64,000 bases of DNA, from assembly GCA_030435675.1 (NCBI GenBank), contig CM059623.1:8334012-8398011 (forward strand), read 5' to 3'. Made by a program: the position numbers and the translations under genes. Source of the stretch: Steinernema hermaphroditum. Taxonomy: Eukaryota > Nematoda > Chromadorea > Rhabditida > Steinernematidae. Within the stretch, counting starts at the first letter, position 1. Every line of letters starts with the position of its first letter. The notes under the pieces are model-generated. The model did not search any database and was not told the DNA's origin. It saw only the letters and a list, made by a program, of their open reading frames with translations. Positions 1 to 11,113 of the stretch are shown here, in pieces.

Positions 1-1080
1 TCGACGACGGCGTCTTCTGGATAGACTTTGAATCCGTTTGCCGCTTCTTCGACGTCTTCTATGTGAACTGGGACCCGGCTCTTTTCTGCTATTCGTACGG
101 GCTGCACAGCTCGTGGTCCGCCTGCACGGGCCCCGTTAAAGACCTCTACTCGGTGGCGGATAATCCACAGTACACGCTTGAAGTGAACAACGTATCAGAG
201 TCTGCAGCTGTTTGGATTCTCCTTACTCGTCACATAACCGATAAGGTGCGCTCAACTGTTTCTGTTCACTCTTTACTCATCCACGCTGTTTAGAACGACT
301 TTGCTGACAACAAGGAATACATTACTGTGCTCGTATACAAAGGAGGAAAGAAGATCTACTTGCCGTGTATGTCGAAGTGCTCGTGTTTTCAAAGTGTGTG
401 TCTTACTTTAGTTGACCCCAAGCCGCTAATCGACGGCGCTAGAATCAATAGTCCGCACTACCTCTGCAAGATGGTTGTCAAGGAGCCCGGCTGGCAAAAA
501 TATACTTTACTTGTGGCCCAGTACGAAAAGACCAATACAATCAACTACACGCTGAAGGTGTATTCATCTGCGGAGATTAGGCTAAACAAGACTAAGGTGC
601 CTTATACGGCGAAGAAGACAGAAACGGGTGAATGGAAAGGCAAAACTGCGGGTGGTTGTGGTAACGGCTCCAGTAGAGAAACCTACATGTGAGTTCATCC
701 TTTACCGATTAGTACACCCTTTGACGCTTCAGGAACAATCCTATCTTCTACATATCGCTGGACGACGGTAGCGATGATAATTCACTGATGTTTGAGCTTC
801 GAGGGCCTAAGCAATACAGCGTCGGATTCGAAGTGAAGCAAGTGTCATCACCAAGGCAGAGGCCCTTCGAACGAAAGGATTCCGGTGCTTACAGGTTTGT
901 ATGTTCTGACCACTTCTTGACCAATGCATCTCAAGGCCGGGCTGCACAGTTCTCACCTTGGACGCCGTTCCGGCTGGCACCTACGCCCTGCAACCTATGA
1001 CCTTTCTCCAGAACCAAGAAGGACCTTTCATAATCCGAATGGAAGCATCCTGCGGCTTTACTGTGAAACGAGTACAGTAA
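1..1080 (+). CDS. CAPN7: Calpain-7-like cysteine protease, 3' part of gene
   Basis: The gene enters from the left edge, so its start and the protease core are outside the window. The visible exons give the C-terminal beta-sandwich part of a calpain-7 (PalBH-type) protein. The first exon carries the WID...[17 protein letters not shown] pattern and then SSW...[16 protein letters not shown] and [14 protein letters not shown], which I recognise as the calpain-7 block between the protease core and the C2-like repeats. Introns with GT..AG ends lie near 245-291, 365-411, 690-732 and 896-940. The last exon closes with PAGTY...NQEGPF and stop TAA at 1078-1080. Calpain-7 proteins are intracellular, act with ESCRT-III and lack EF-hands. 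Nothing suggests a pseudogene. The exact acceptor of the last exon is uncertain. Confidence 0.85.
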
Positions 1081-1177
1081 TTTACCCTTTTTAGTGTATA
1101 ATGAACCCCGAAGTGTACCTTAGTGTCTTTCACTGGTTTATTGATTATTCGCAACCAGTAAAATCCTCACAACGACG

Positions 1178-1533
1178 TTAGTGCTTGAACTCCCAAGGCT
1201 GGCGGCAAAGGGGACAGCGCGCTCTGACTTCGGTGCTATTATTTTGTTGGGAGTCTGTCCATCTGAAAGAACACCACGGGTTTACAGGAAAGATCAAATA
1301 CCGAGTCACCTCTCGATACAGTGAATGTGGAACATGTGCGTGCACACTCCGCTGACGACGGGACACTCGTCCCCTGGCACCTTGCAGTCCACGCAGCAGG
1401 CGTCGAACGGCATTCTGCAGATTCCGCAGCTGTCGTCATCGGTGGTTCCCACCCACTTCCATTTGGCGGTCACCACGACGCGTCGCACTTTGATCTTCAG
1501 CGCGGTATTTGACGGGAGCTCGTAGGGCTCCAT
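1178..1533 (-). CDS. apc-11: Anaphase-promoting complex subunit 11 (RING-H2)
   Basis: A two-exon gene of 102 residues: exon 1 runs 1533-1310, a 47-base intron follows (donor after AG, acceptor CTTTCAG at 1263), and exon 2 runs 1262-1178. The protein has the full RING-H2 ligand set: CGICRMPFDACCVDCKVPG, then GVCTHMFHIHCI, then the last pair in ARCPLCRQPW, and it ends with the characteristic WEFKH. This matches APC11, the catalytic RING subunit that works with the cullin APC2 to ubiquitinate cyclins and securin in mitosis. Human APC11 is 84 residues; the extra length here is mostly an N-terminal extension (MEPYELPSNTAL) before the conserved basic segment and KWKW. It lies tail to tail with the calpain gene (98 bases between stops). 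Confidence 0.93.
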
Positions 1534-2104
1534 TTCGTGAGATCAATCTTCCTGAAATGAAGAAGAAGGTAACTCGTGAACAAGCAGTAATAGAAAGAAA
1601 CTCGGCGCCGAGTTCGCACACATTCGCAAATGGACCGCGAGTGACGGCGCTTCAGCTCATATGAGTATGCAGCTGTCAGCTGTCGCCATCACAACGACAC
1701 AAGGCGCGCGTGGAGAACACAGACGCGAAAACGTAAACTACAAATGTCGTCAAAACACCCCTTCCGTCCCTCGTGCCAAGAAGTAGGAGTTTTTTTTTTT
1801 TTGACGTCAAAAAGCAAGAAATGACTTCAACAAAACGTATCACATCGATCGTGGCAACACGACTGCTTATCCAAAAGTATGGACAAAGTGCGATTGAATA
1901 TTTTGCGAAAATTGCAATTAATCGCCAGAAGACCTGTCCGAGGGTAGCGACGCGGATATTGCTCTTCAAAGTGGCGCGGGTTCTTGTGTATGCGTGTGCA
2001 TATTTCGTGTACTTTCACGATTTATTTACGGGAAAAGCTTTCAAGCACTCTGTATAATTTACTTCTTTTCTTTTCGAAGTTTTGTCTCCCGCTCAATGTG
2101 ACTC
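1534..2104. other. Intergenic, upstream of apc-11
   Basis: No gene recognised. The stretch holds a T-run near 1791 and AT-rich sequence. It should contain the apc-11 promoter and the 3' end of the SVOP-like gene. That gene has a good GTAAGT donor at its last recognised exon (2148-2143), so a very short terminal exon may lie here. TATACAG followed by AGTGCTTGA at 2049-2041 would fit in frame. Confidence 0.5.
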
Positions 2105-4214
2105 CTAAAAGTAGTAGAGGTGACTTTGAGCGTGACGTGTACTTACCATCATTTGGCGACCCTTGGTTTCAATGGGTAAGGCCATCGATGCGATAACGCC
2201 TGCCACAGCAGACAATCCATATGTGACTATAGGGATTAGGACATTCTGCCCCGCGGCAACTTGGGCTACGAAGGGTGTCACTATAGCGCCGAGCCGCGCC
2301 ATCGCACTTGAAGTGCCAAGTCCTAGTGCTCGAAGGGTCGTGGGGTAAACCTGCAAGGACGGGTTGCTCAACAAAATCCGTGAATCTGGCGAACTTCAGG
2401 TGTGTAGACGTAAACGCATTGGAAGGCTCCGGATATGAAAGCCCTGGCGATGAAGATAAAGGCCGTCACGAGGCGGCGGTCGAGGCAAAAGACAAGAAGG
2501 AAGGTAAAGACCGAGTAAACGGAGAACTCGAGGGCCATGGTCTTCTTGCGACCGAGGAACTCGATTACTGTAGCCGTGATGATGAGTCCCGGAAACTCGG
2601 CGAGTGTTGTCGAGAGCAGGTCGAAGTAGTCGGCCTGTACGAGCGGGCGGCATTCGCTAGCCGTGGTGTTGAGCGTTTCATTGAGAGGGTGGCCTCCGTG
2701 GCACTCGTCAGTGGACTGGAAGAGTACTGTGGTGAAGAGTACGATACCGTAGTAGCAGAATGCATTGCACATCCTAAATAGGCTTATGGAGTCGCGTTTC
2801 TGATTTTCACTCACCAAATGAACCAGAGCAAAATGGTGGTGGTGCGCAGATTCGGGACAAAGAGACTCACGAAGTTTCCGCGACTTTGGCTCTGAATTCG
2901 AGTACACTAGCATCGTAGGGGATCTTCCATACCTTATGAATCGCCCTGTCGATCAATTTTCCCTCCGGAAGCATCTTCCCGTTTTCGCGGGCGACCTTTT
3001 GTAGTGTTTTCAAAGCCATCTCAGGTCGCCCGCTCGCCATGTAGTAACGAGCGCTTTCGGGAAGCCACTGTAATCAAGGGATACAGTCGACAATGAACGA
3101 ATCCTTACAAAGCAAGAGAATGAGAAGAAGAGGAGAGGGAGCGCGCTGAACACCAGAAGCCAGCGCCATCCCCACGTTTCCATGATGAAGAGGGCCAGAA
3201 GAGCCTCGAAAGCGGCACCAACGGCCCAGAAAGCTTCGATTAGTACGACACACTTTGCCCGCTGGGCAGAAGGAAGGAACTCCGCGTAGAGAGTCACCCT
3301 AGGTCGACCACAATTGAAAGAATACCGTACTCCGAACTCCTTACGATTGAGGCACTCCGCCGATGCCAATTCCAGTTAGTCCTCTGAGGAGGAGCATTGT
3401 GTTGAAGTTCGGAGCGATAGCGCTCAAAGCACCCATCGAGAAGGTCAGAAGAGCTGAGAGCATGAGACCCTGAAAGAGGGTGGTTCAGAGCAGCTGCAGG
3501 GAAACCGTTACCGTTCGTCTTCCGAAGACATCGCACACTTTTCCCCAAACGGTGGACGAAAGCATCATTCCACTGAAGACGACGGTGGTGATCATCGCCT
3601 GCTGAAAAAGCTTGATTTCAAGCATGTATAAAGGGACACTCTGGACTCGCCTGGACAGCACTGATCTCCCACTCACAGTTGAGTGCCGGAGAGATGATCG
3701 AAAGGATCATCATCTCCATCGCGTCGGCCATCTGAAATCTCGAACCAGTTCAGAGAGAGCGAATAACGGAACCAACCCATGCTATTCCGGTCAGAATGGA
3801 GAGCTTCACCTGGAAACGGCCGAATCCCAGGTACTCCACACAGTCGTCGACCGTGAAGGTTTGCTCGCTCGGAGCCTCTTCGACGCGATGCTCGGCCTCG
3901 ATCTCCACCTTCTCGTCTTCGAGTCCCTCATAACGGATTGCGCTCTCATTGTGGTGGGATCCCGATCCGGTCGAGGTGTGCTTCAGCCTAGAAAGCATAC
4001 GTTAACAGAGAATAAACAGGCAGGAGATAGCGACGACAACTCGAGGCCCTTTGTACCCTGGCGACCTTATCTCTTTTTTTGGGACGAAAACAAACAAGAA
4101 ATGCCGATCAAAGAGAACTCACTGGCGCAAGATACTCGTACTCGTCAGGTTCGAGTAAGTGTCGGTGAGGTTGGACGCCTCCAGCACCTCCGTCAGGATC
4201 GCCTTGTCCCCCAT
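2105..4214 (-). CDS. svop-1: SVOP-type synaptic vesicle 2-related transporter (MFS)
   Basis: A multi-exon gene for a 12-helix major facilitator protein. The start exon (ATG at 4214) gives [19 protein letters not shown] and is spliced to an acidic N-tail followed by [18 protein letters not shown], the SVOP signature before helix 1. Later exons give [31 protein letters not shown] (the MFS loop 2-3 motif), [34 protein letters not shown], the C-domain [10 protein letters not shown] and [19 protein letters not shown], then [16 protein letters not shown] and IETKGRQMM. Order and spacing follow SVOP/SV2-related proteins of neuronal vesicles; the cargo is unknown. The last visible exon ends in a GTAAGT donor at 2148, so the true 3' end may lie slightly beyond the read-through stop at 2105. 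No in-frame damage seen. Confidence 0.9.
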
Positions 4215-4796
4215 GACGCTTTTGGAGTTCCAGGATGACTCAAACGCAGCAGATCGACATTCTCGTTCCCAACACAGCTAAGCCCCATAGGCGTGCGTGG
4301 CCCGGATCGATTCGATTCCCTCGACGCCGTCGACGTTGGCAGCCAGCTGGCAGTCCCAAACTCGAAGTGGAACCCCTCCGAGTCCTCGGGAGGTCTTGCG
4401 ACGATCAGCATGGCACGGGTCACCGTAATCGCGGATGAACGTGAAATGTTCCTGATGACTGCGGCTTCGCGGGATTCGGGGACCGTCGCCTTCGGATTAT
4501 GCAGATTCGCTGGGCAGGGATGTGCTCCCGAGCTTTTGATTCACGCTCGTCGCATTTCGGGTGTTTTCGCGGCGCAGAAGGCAACTCTAAGTGATGGCGC
4601 TTTTATTTTCAAACGCCGGAATCACATCTGGCTACAGATTATGCGGAGTGCGGAAGGTACGTCTTGAATACGTAGTTTTGTGTTGTCAGCAAGCTTTGTT
4701 GCATTCGGTCACTAGGTTTTACGCGTGATGGCTTGCTCTCTCCTTGTGTATTTGCGAGTTTACTTTACATGGCGTGCATATTTTCAGGCCTTCAAA
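4215..4796. promoter_or_regulatory. Divergent intergenic region between svop-like gene and FAM136A
   Basis: The two start codons point away from each other across about 580 bases, so this must hold both promoters. TTTTCAG at 4781-4787, ten bases before the FAM136A ATG, looks like a trans-splice or 5'UTR splice acceptor. No other element identified. Confidence 0.5.
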
Positions 4797-5622
4797 ATGG
4801 ACGAAACTCAGAGGCGGGTTAAGGAGGCTGTCGATAATATGATCGACGACGTCGACAAGAGCCATCTGCGCGATTTGCAGAAGAATATGTTCACCTGTTC
4901 CGCAAAGTAAGTTTTGGGGGATAACTGATCAGATGGATGCATCGAAACTAATGACACGTAGCGCACTGTTCAACTCGAAGCGAATTCTATGCTAATAAAA
5001 GCTTCTTCGTGTGAGATTCAATACGTTAACAAACTCCTGCTGCTTGGACAGTAAAATCATGTGTGGCTAAAGTGCCAGATAGTGACTTACGATGACGGCG
5101 ATATCCAGATTGTGGTGGGGTTTGTATTTTGACGAGCTCGGCTATCGTCGTCGGCACTCATTTTTTGATTGACTGTTTTGATGTTTTCCCCCACCGAGTT
5201 ATTACGTGGATTGATACGCCACAAACCTGTCCAACACGTCGTCGTTAATTTTTAATCCCCATTTTGCGACAAGTTATTCCCCATTTATCCCCCTATAATG
5301 ACGATGTTACAGATGTTGCGAAGACAAAAAGAGCAGCCGCGAAGTGGTCGAGAAGTGTGTGGATCTTTGCAATTCGGGGATGAAGAAGGCTCAAGCTACT
5401 CTCGAACAGGAGCTGGGTGCTCTCCAGAATCAGCTTTCTCACTGTGCGATGAAGTGCTACGACAATTTGGTCCGGGAACAAGGGGTAGAACCCAACAAGT
5501 TCACCGATGCGCAAATGCTGTCGTTCAATGAGAAATTGAACAAGTGTGTAGCCATCTGTGCCGATGACCATATCAAACTACTGCCGGAGATCAAGAAACG
5601 TTTTGCAACGCAAAAGTTCTGA
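4797..5622 (+). CDS. FAM136A: FAM136A-like protein (twin-cysteine motif family)
   Basis: Two exons, 4797-4906 and 5313-5622, separated by a 406-base intron (GTAAGT ... TTACAG). They encode 139 residues, almost the same as human FAM136A (138). The family features are present: an N-terminal helix beginning MDETQRRVKEAVDNMI, CSAKCCEDK across the splice junction, CVDLC, CAMKC, and CVAICADDHIKLLPEI near the end. FAM136A proteins are small mitochondrial (intermembrane-space) proteins; the exact function is not settled. An AATAAA-like signal follows near 5684. ITFG1 begins 278 bases downstream on the same strand, close enough to consider one transcription unit. Confidence 0.9.
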
Positions 5623-5763
5623 AAGTTGTTATGTTTAGAGTTAGAATATCTTGTTGAATGTTACCTTACACTGTGACTTTGCAAAATAAAACATTGGCTA
5701 AGTTCTCATTCATCTGCAGTGGTTTCAACCACATGGTGATGCCAACCAACAAATATCGTATGA

Positions 5764-5803
5764 ATTTACCGATGCGCAGATGCTGTCGTTCAATGAGAAA
5801 CTG
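5764..5803 (+). pseudogene. Duplicated fragment of FAM136A exon 2
   Basis: Forty bases match 5498-5537 in FAM136A exon 2. Read in the corresponding frame the fragment gives the same peptide, FTDAQMLSFNEKL, with the few base differences in silent positions. Sequence on either side is unrelated and no open frame continues the FAM136A protein. It is probably the remnant of a local duplication. Confidence 0.7.
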
Positions 5804-5899
5804 GGCCTCTTTGGTTTTGGGCTTTTTGTTCGTGTTCTTTCGTGCACGTTCATGTTTACTGAATGATTTGTAAGCGTGATTACGTGTTTCAGAAATGAC

Positions 5900-7913
5900 A
5901 TGATGAAGGCGTTCTACATCATATTGTCAGTAATATTATTCGAGGCGGCCGTCGCCGGCGACGACAACATTGGTGGACTTAACGGGCGAGTATGTGCCTT
6001 CGGCGACATGAACAAAGATCGCTATACTGATATGATTGTGCAGGTACGGTTCTCATCATTTTGTGCAGAGCTGACCTTTCTCTAGACTGATACGTTACTG
6101 AGAATAAACATCCAAGGCGAGAATGGACAATTCACTGAATCGTCAAGGCTGCACCCTATCAACATCGGCGTTTCGGCTCCTGTTTCGTGTGTTGTCGGGG
6201 ATTTCAATGGCGACTCCATTCCGGATATAATGGTTTCAAAGCAGAGCTTACAAAAGGATAACCAGTACGAAACGACGGTGTACATTTTTAAGTACAACGC
6301 CTATATGCCTGTTCCCATTAACGTTTCGTATTTCGATCAACCATCGGTGAGCACAGTCGTAGTTCCGAAAATAACATGAGTTCTAGGTTGTGGATGTTAA
6401 CGGCGATGGAATATCAGATATAATTGGATTCGTTTATGGAGAAGACGACCAAATAAGATTTCACTGCGCACAAGGCATGAAGTCGCTCAATGAATTCACC
6501 CAGAATTGCACGGATGCATTTACACCAATCAACAACTCGACGACTTTGAAGCCAATCCGAGGATTTCCTCACTTTTTTGCCGATATCAACGGTGACTTGA
6601 GTGCCGAAATCGTGTTCGCGATGGAAGATGAGAAACGCGGAATTCGATTGGACGTGTGGAAGAGAATTAGTGCAGAGAAGTGGGAATACATGAACAACAC
6701 TCTCATCAAGCCGATTCCTCTCAACTCGAATTTTAAATATTTCGGAGGAGCTGTTGTTGGCGACATTGACGCAAATGGGGGTATGGACATAATGATCCCA
6801 GTGTGCCGTGAAGAGAAGTGCAGCCATGTGGACAATATGCTACTGTGGACGCTGGAACATGGTTGGAGTCAGTTTGGAATAGACTTGAAGGTGACGAACT
6901 GCTTCATGATGTGGAAATTATTTTTGCTTTTTAGGAATCTGAAGTGGTTTCTGAAAGCGACTCGAAAGTGTTGTTTCGCATTGGCGACTTTACGTTAGAC
7001 GGTTATCCGGACCTTATTGCCTCTATTCGAATGCCAAATCAGAGAGTTTATCCTATGATTCTTGAAAACATTCCCGTTTCTGACCTTCCCAATGTCACAA
7101 GGTAACTTTATTGTGAAAATTACTGTATTTCATTGTACACATTAGAAAGTTCGAATTGAAAACTAGTCCTCGCTTGGTGGAACCCGGAGAAATGGCACTA
7201 GGAGATATCTCAATGGTTTCATTTTTTGATCTCAAAGAAGATGGAAGTCTTGATATCCTCGTGGAATACAAATATGACCTCAAGCTGAAGCACGATTTCA
7301 TTCGCTGTGAGGATAAGGGAGACACAACTTTCCTCAAGGTTCAGACGTTTACCAGCGTTTGTTCGAGTGAGTGTCCTGGATCTGACAAGAAGGACTTGGG
7401 TTTGTGTCCACTTTGAGCGCTGTATACATGATTGTGGAATTTTCAGGCAGTGGCATTGCCTGGCACGGGGCGTGTGCCCATTTCATCATGGCGGATTCGT
7501 GGGGAGAAAGGAAGATGTCGGTGCAGTGTCAGATGCCGCAGACCTCTCACCGTTCGCTCGGCACGCCCTACACTCTCTTCGGACTTGGTCGCTCTCCTAA
7601 CTTCGTGGACGCAATTCGCATCGGAAGTCCGCGGTATCCAGGAATAGGGCCGCGCGCGCAGAGAACAGAACTCAAACAAGTGGTGCCGAATTCACGTCTT
7701 ATTGTCATACCGCCGGACGATCCAACGGGTACCTACTGGCAGACGCGCCTCTACGTCACCCCCAGTCGCCTAATTATCCAAAGTTTACTGGTTCTGATTT
7801 CCGTTTGCGTTCTTCTAATACTTCTCGTCGGCTACCTACATTTCCGAGAACGAAAAGAGGACAGGAGGGAGCGTCAGATGCAGTCACACAGGTTCCACTT
7901 CGATGCGTTGTAA
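5900..7913 (+). CDS. ITFG1: ITFG1 / linkin (T-cell immunomodulatory protein family), FG-GAP membrane protein
   Basis: Starts with a signal peptide (MMKAFYIILSVILFEAAVA). Exons include 5900-6043, 6086-6346, 6387-6890 and 6935-7101, then two or more ending at TAA 7911-7913. The ectodomain holds integrin-type FG-GAP/calcium-loop repeats: DMNKDRYTDMIV, DFNGDSIPDIM, DVNGDGISDIIGF, DINGDLSAEIVF, DIDANGGMDIMI and a later DFTLDGYPDLIAS. The C-terminal part, GTPYTLFGLGRSPNFVD, YVTPSRL, one membrane helix and the terminal RFHFDAL, is diagnostic of ITFG1/linkin. The family is a type I plasma-membrane protein needed for cell adhesion in nematode gonad and other tissues. An acceptor TTTCAG lies just upstream (5887-5892). 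An out-of-frame ATG-ACA-TGA (5895-5903) overlaps the start. Confidence 0.92.
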
Positions 7914-8162
7914 TTACATAATTTTCTGTGATACTGGTGTTGCCTGGTTCCATTATGAAGTGGACGTTCATTCGTTTTGTATGTAACTTGCTACGACATA
8001 GTATGGTTCTTGTCATGGGTTTAGCGTTCCTACATTCAACATTGCATCATTATTGGCTTGTTGTGACTCTTTGTACATAAAGTAACTATTACCTGCATAT
8101 TTAAGTTATCCAAATGCAAACTTTATTGTAAATTTGTTCGCAGGGGGGAAACCGAACGCATC
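7914..8162. other. Intergenic between converging genes
   Basis: AT-rich 3' flank of ITFG1 and of the oppositely oriented unknown gene. No feature recognised. Confidence 0.5.
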
Positions 8163-9411
8163 TCATTCCACATTGTCCACGCAGTACTCGGAGGCGGTGG
8201 AGGCAAACATCTTGGTGGCTCCCGTCAGAGGCATCTGGACGAACTGAGACCACTTCGGATCGACGGCGACGGAATTGTCCACTTTGTTGTCTTCGTGCCA
8301 CGCCTGGAAGTCGCGCAGCTCTTCCTCGGCGTACTGGGAGCAGCGGCGGAACTGGAAGGGCTGCGCCTCGTCCGAGGCGTTCAGCTCGTCGAGGGCGTAC
8401 GCAGAGTCGACGGCCTCCGCAGAGGCCAGGGCCATAGGGGAGGTGAGCGGGAATGAAAACGTCGAGGGATCTTCGCGCATCTCGATGCCGACTTCCGAAC
8501 ACGGAACGGAGTACTCTGAGAGCGCATCGATGCTCTCCAGAAGATCGACTGCTGAAAGGGGGCAGGGGTTACGGTAGACGGAGGGAGGACATACCGGTGT
8601 CAAGATCGGAAACTCCGGTTTGAAGGAGATATTCCAGTGAGGCGATTTTCACCATCGGAGCTTCTAGGGGGAAGCCGTGGTAGATGGAGTCACGCGCCAC
8701 AGGCGTGGGGATGGCGGCGTCGGGCGCCAGCGCCATCAGGTCGTGGGCGAGCTCCGGCGCCGCTCCGGTCAGAGCTTCAAGAATAGTTCATTCGACGGAA
8801 GGGAACGTCGACTCACCTTGCGGGTAGAGGGCGTCGTTCATCTCGACGGCAGTCTCTGAGGGTGGCAGCGAGTAGACGGAGAAGGAGGCCTCCTCGAGGG
8901 CCGTTTCTAATCCGGAGAAGGAGGCCTCCTCGTTGGCCGTTTCCAATCCGGAGTAAAGCTCCTCGGCTGAAAAGAGACGATGAGGCGCCCTCCAGAAGGC
9001 AGAATTCACCGGTGGCCAGTTCGGAGACGTCGGCGATGGCCGTGTACAGAAAGAGTTCCTGCCATGCCTCCGGGGTGGAGGTGAGCGGGAAACGGAACGC
9101 GGCGCCATCTGCGGGCATCTCGACATCGGCCTCACAGGGCGTGGCAGAGTATTGTGAGTAGAGACCCTCCGAGAGGCCGGAGAAGGGCTCGACGGCGATC
9201 TCCGAGGGCGGCAGCGAGTAAATGGAGACGGAGCCGAGGGTGGCACTCCGCTCCGAGAGGCACGTCTCCAGGTCGTCGACGTCGACGACGGCGAAGCGCG
9301 AGTAGTCGTAGTCGGAGTCTGCAAGTAGAAGGCGCTCCGAGGGGCTTCCGGAGGGTACTCACTTCTCAACTCCATCTCGCTTCGCTCGGTGGACTCCGCG
9401 ATGCTTTCCAT
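8163..9411 (-). CDS. Unrecognised acidic protein with degenerate (F/M)PL repeats
   Basis: Five exons can be read in one frame: ATG at 9411, donor GTGAGT at 9362, then exons beginning at 9318, about 8966, about 8776 and about 8551, and stop at 8163. I do not recognise the family. The product is acidic and Ser/Glu/Ala-rich with repeats at two scales. One is ETANEEASFSGLETALEEAS in tandem, with YSLPPSE(I/T)AVE twice. The other is a motif recurring through the protein: FRFPLTSTPEA, HGFPLEAPMVK, FSFPLTSPMAL and QMPLTGATKM. Two of these follow a similar lead of PCE/PCS, a hydrophobic-acidic pair and EM. No signal peptide or membrane segment from this start. An in-frame ATG lies upstream at 9492, but a TTTAAAA-like box sits there, so 9411 is preferred. 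It is divergent from an SH2-kinase gene 160 bases away. Confidence 0.6.
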
Positions 9412-9571
9412 GGCGAGAAGGCTGCTTCGAGGCTGACGAACACAGAATCCACCGCTCGCGCCCCTGCACTCCCTTTTAAAGGGCTTCTGCATGTCTAGAC
9501 CCTAGTGTCTATCCTGCAACTCAAAAGGGGCGCACGGGATCTCGGGTCATTCATCGAGTGAAGAGCTGAGA
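9412..9571. promoter_or_regulatory. Short bidirectional promoter region
   Basis: Only 160 bases separate the start codons of two divergent genes. CTTTTAAAGG near 9474-9483 is TATA-like for the minus-strand gene. The arrangement suggests shared regulation of the unknown protein and the kinase. Confidence 0.45.
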
Positions 9572-11113
9572 ATGTTCAGTCGGATGGACAGCATTTTGCG
9601 GAACCCTGCCAGGACAAAGAACCCACAGGAGAATCTTGCGAGATTGGAGAACAGCGTGCGGCAGTCCGGTGAGTCCCCTCCGCCTTCCTCTAACGCCCCC
9701 CTCCTTCTTGCAGAGTTCGGAGCGGCGCCAGCGAGTCCCAATGAAGTGACCGCGAAGTCGGATAAGTCGGACCTCGTGCCGTTGCCCCTACAGGGGCTTC
9801 CTTCTGAGTCGCCGAAGAAGCACCGGGCCAATATGCGGCACGTTGGCATTCAGGGCATTGACAAGGCACTTCTGGAAGAAGCCTACTATCACGGCGTCGT
9901 CGGACGTCCCGACGTCGACGAAGCACTGCAGCGGGACGGCGACTTCCTCGTCTGCATGCCCCAGGACGAGTCCAGCCGCAACGTCGTCTCCCTCGCCGTG
10001 CGTTTCAACGGACGACCGCGCTACTTCGTCGTCGGGAAAACGAAAAAGGGCCGCTTCCACGTCTCCTCGCGCTGCTTCGATACCGTTCCCCTCATGGTGG
10101 CGCACTACGCGGCCACACGCGAGGCCATTCATCCGGAGCTCCCAATTGTGCTCAAGCGAGCCGTCCCCCATCCTGTGAGTCCCCTCCAGAGGCCTTTTTA
10201 AATTCCTTTTAGGCGTGGCTTCTCTCCCATGACCGTATCCGACTCGGCGACCAGATCGGGAAAGGCGCCTTTGGATGCGTCTACAAGGCGCAACTCATCG
10301 TCGGAAGTGCCGTCGAGACCGTCGCCGTAAAGACATTCCGTGGCCAGACGACCGATTCTAGGAAGCTCTCGCTTTTCCTACAGGTGAGCCCGCTACGGTA
10401 GGCTCAAGTGGAGTGACCTTCGCTTCTAGGAGGCGCGGACGATGCGCAACTACAAGCACGCACACATAGTGCATCTGGTGGGTATTGCGTGCCAGCAGGA
10501 GCCTCTGATGATCGTCCTCGAGTTTGCTGGGGGCGGCTCCCTCCTGCACCACCTCCGGAACCAGGGCATCAACCTCGGGGTCGCCCAGCGGTACCACTTC
10601 GCCGCAGAAGCCGCTTCCGGGATGCGCTACCTAGAGAAGCTGGTAAGTGAAGGCGCCTTACCCCCAAATGACCCCTCCTTGTAGAAGTGCATCCATCGGG
10701 ACGTCGCAGCGCGGAACTGTCTCCTCACCGAAGCGCTCCAGGTGAAGATCGCCGACTTCGGGCTCTCGATGAAGGAGGCGGAGCAGATGAAGGAACTCGA
10801 GGACGTCGTGATGCCGATTCGCTGGCTGGCCCCCGAGGTTCTCCGGAATCATCTCTTCAGCACCAAGTCGGACGTCTGGGCATTCGGAGTGCTCCTCTAC
10901 GAGATCTTCACCGACGGCGCCGAGCCCTATCCCGGCATGACGACGAAGGAGGTGCGCGCACGCCTGACAGACTTCTCCGGGTTCCGCATGGAGATGTCCG
11001 TCGACCTTCCGCCTGCCATCCGGAGACTCATTCACGACTGCTGGCAGGAGGAGCCGACGCGTCGACCGACCTTCAAGGCGCTCCACAAGTCCCTCGACAA
11101 GGTCAAGTTCTGA
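9572..11113 (+). CDS. SH2-domain non-receptor tyrosine kinase (Fes/Fer-like nematode type)
   Basis: Five exons: 9572-about 9669, then about 9714-10172, 10214-10383, about 10430-10639 and 10685-11113. The SH2 domain begins YYHGVVGRPDVDEALQRDGDFLVC with later GRFHVSSRCFDTVPLMVAHY. The kinase domain has the glycine loop GKGAFGCVYKA, the lysine in VAVKTF, the catalytic loop HRDVAARN, the DFG in KIADFGLSM, MPIRWLAPEVL, SDVWAFGVLLYEIFT and the closing CWQEEPTRRPTF. All catalytic residues are present. The short SH2-kinase plan with only about 90 residues before SH2 resembles the expanded Fer/SPE-8-type kinases of nematodes, several of which act in sperm; that role is inferred. AATAAA at 11135-11140. 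Confidence 0.9.

Noticed and set aside
2308..2781. 157-codon plus-strand frame
   Set aside because: Shadow of the SVOP-like exons on the other strand.
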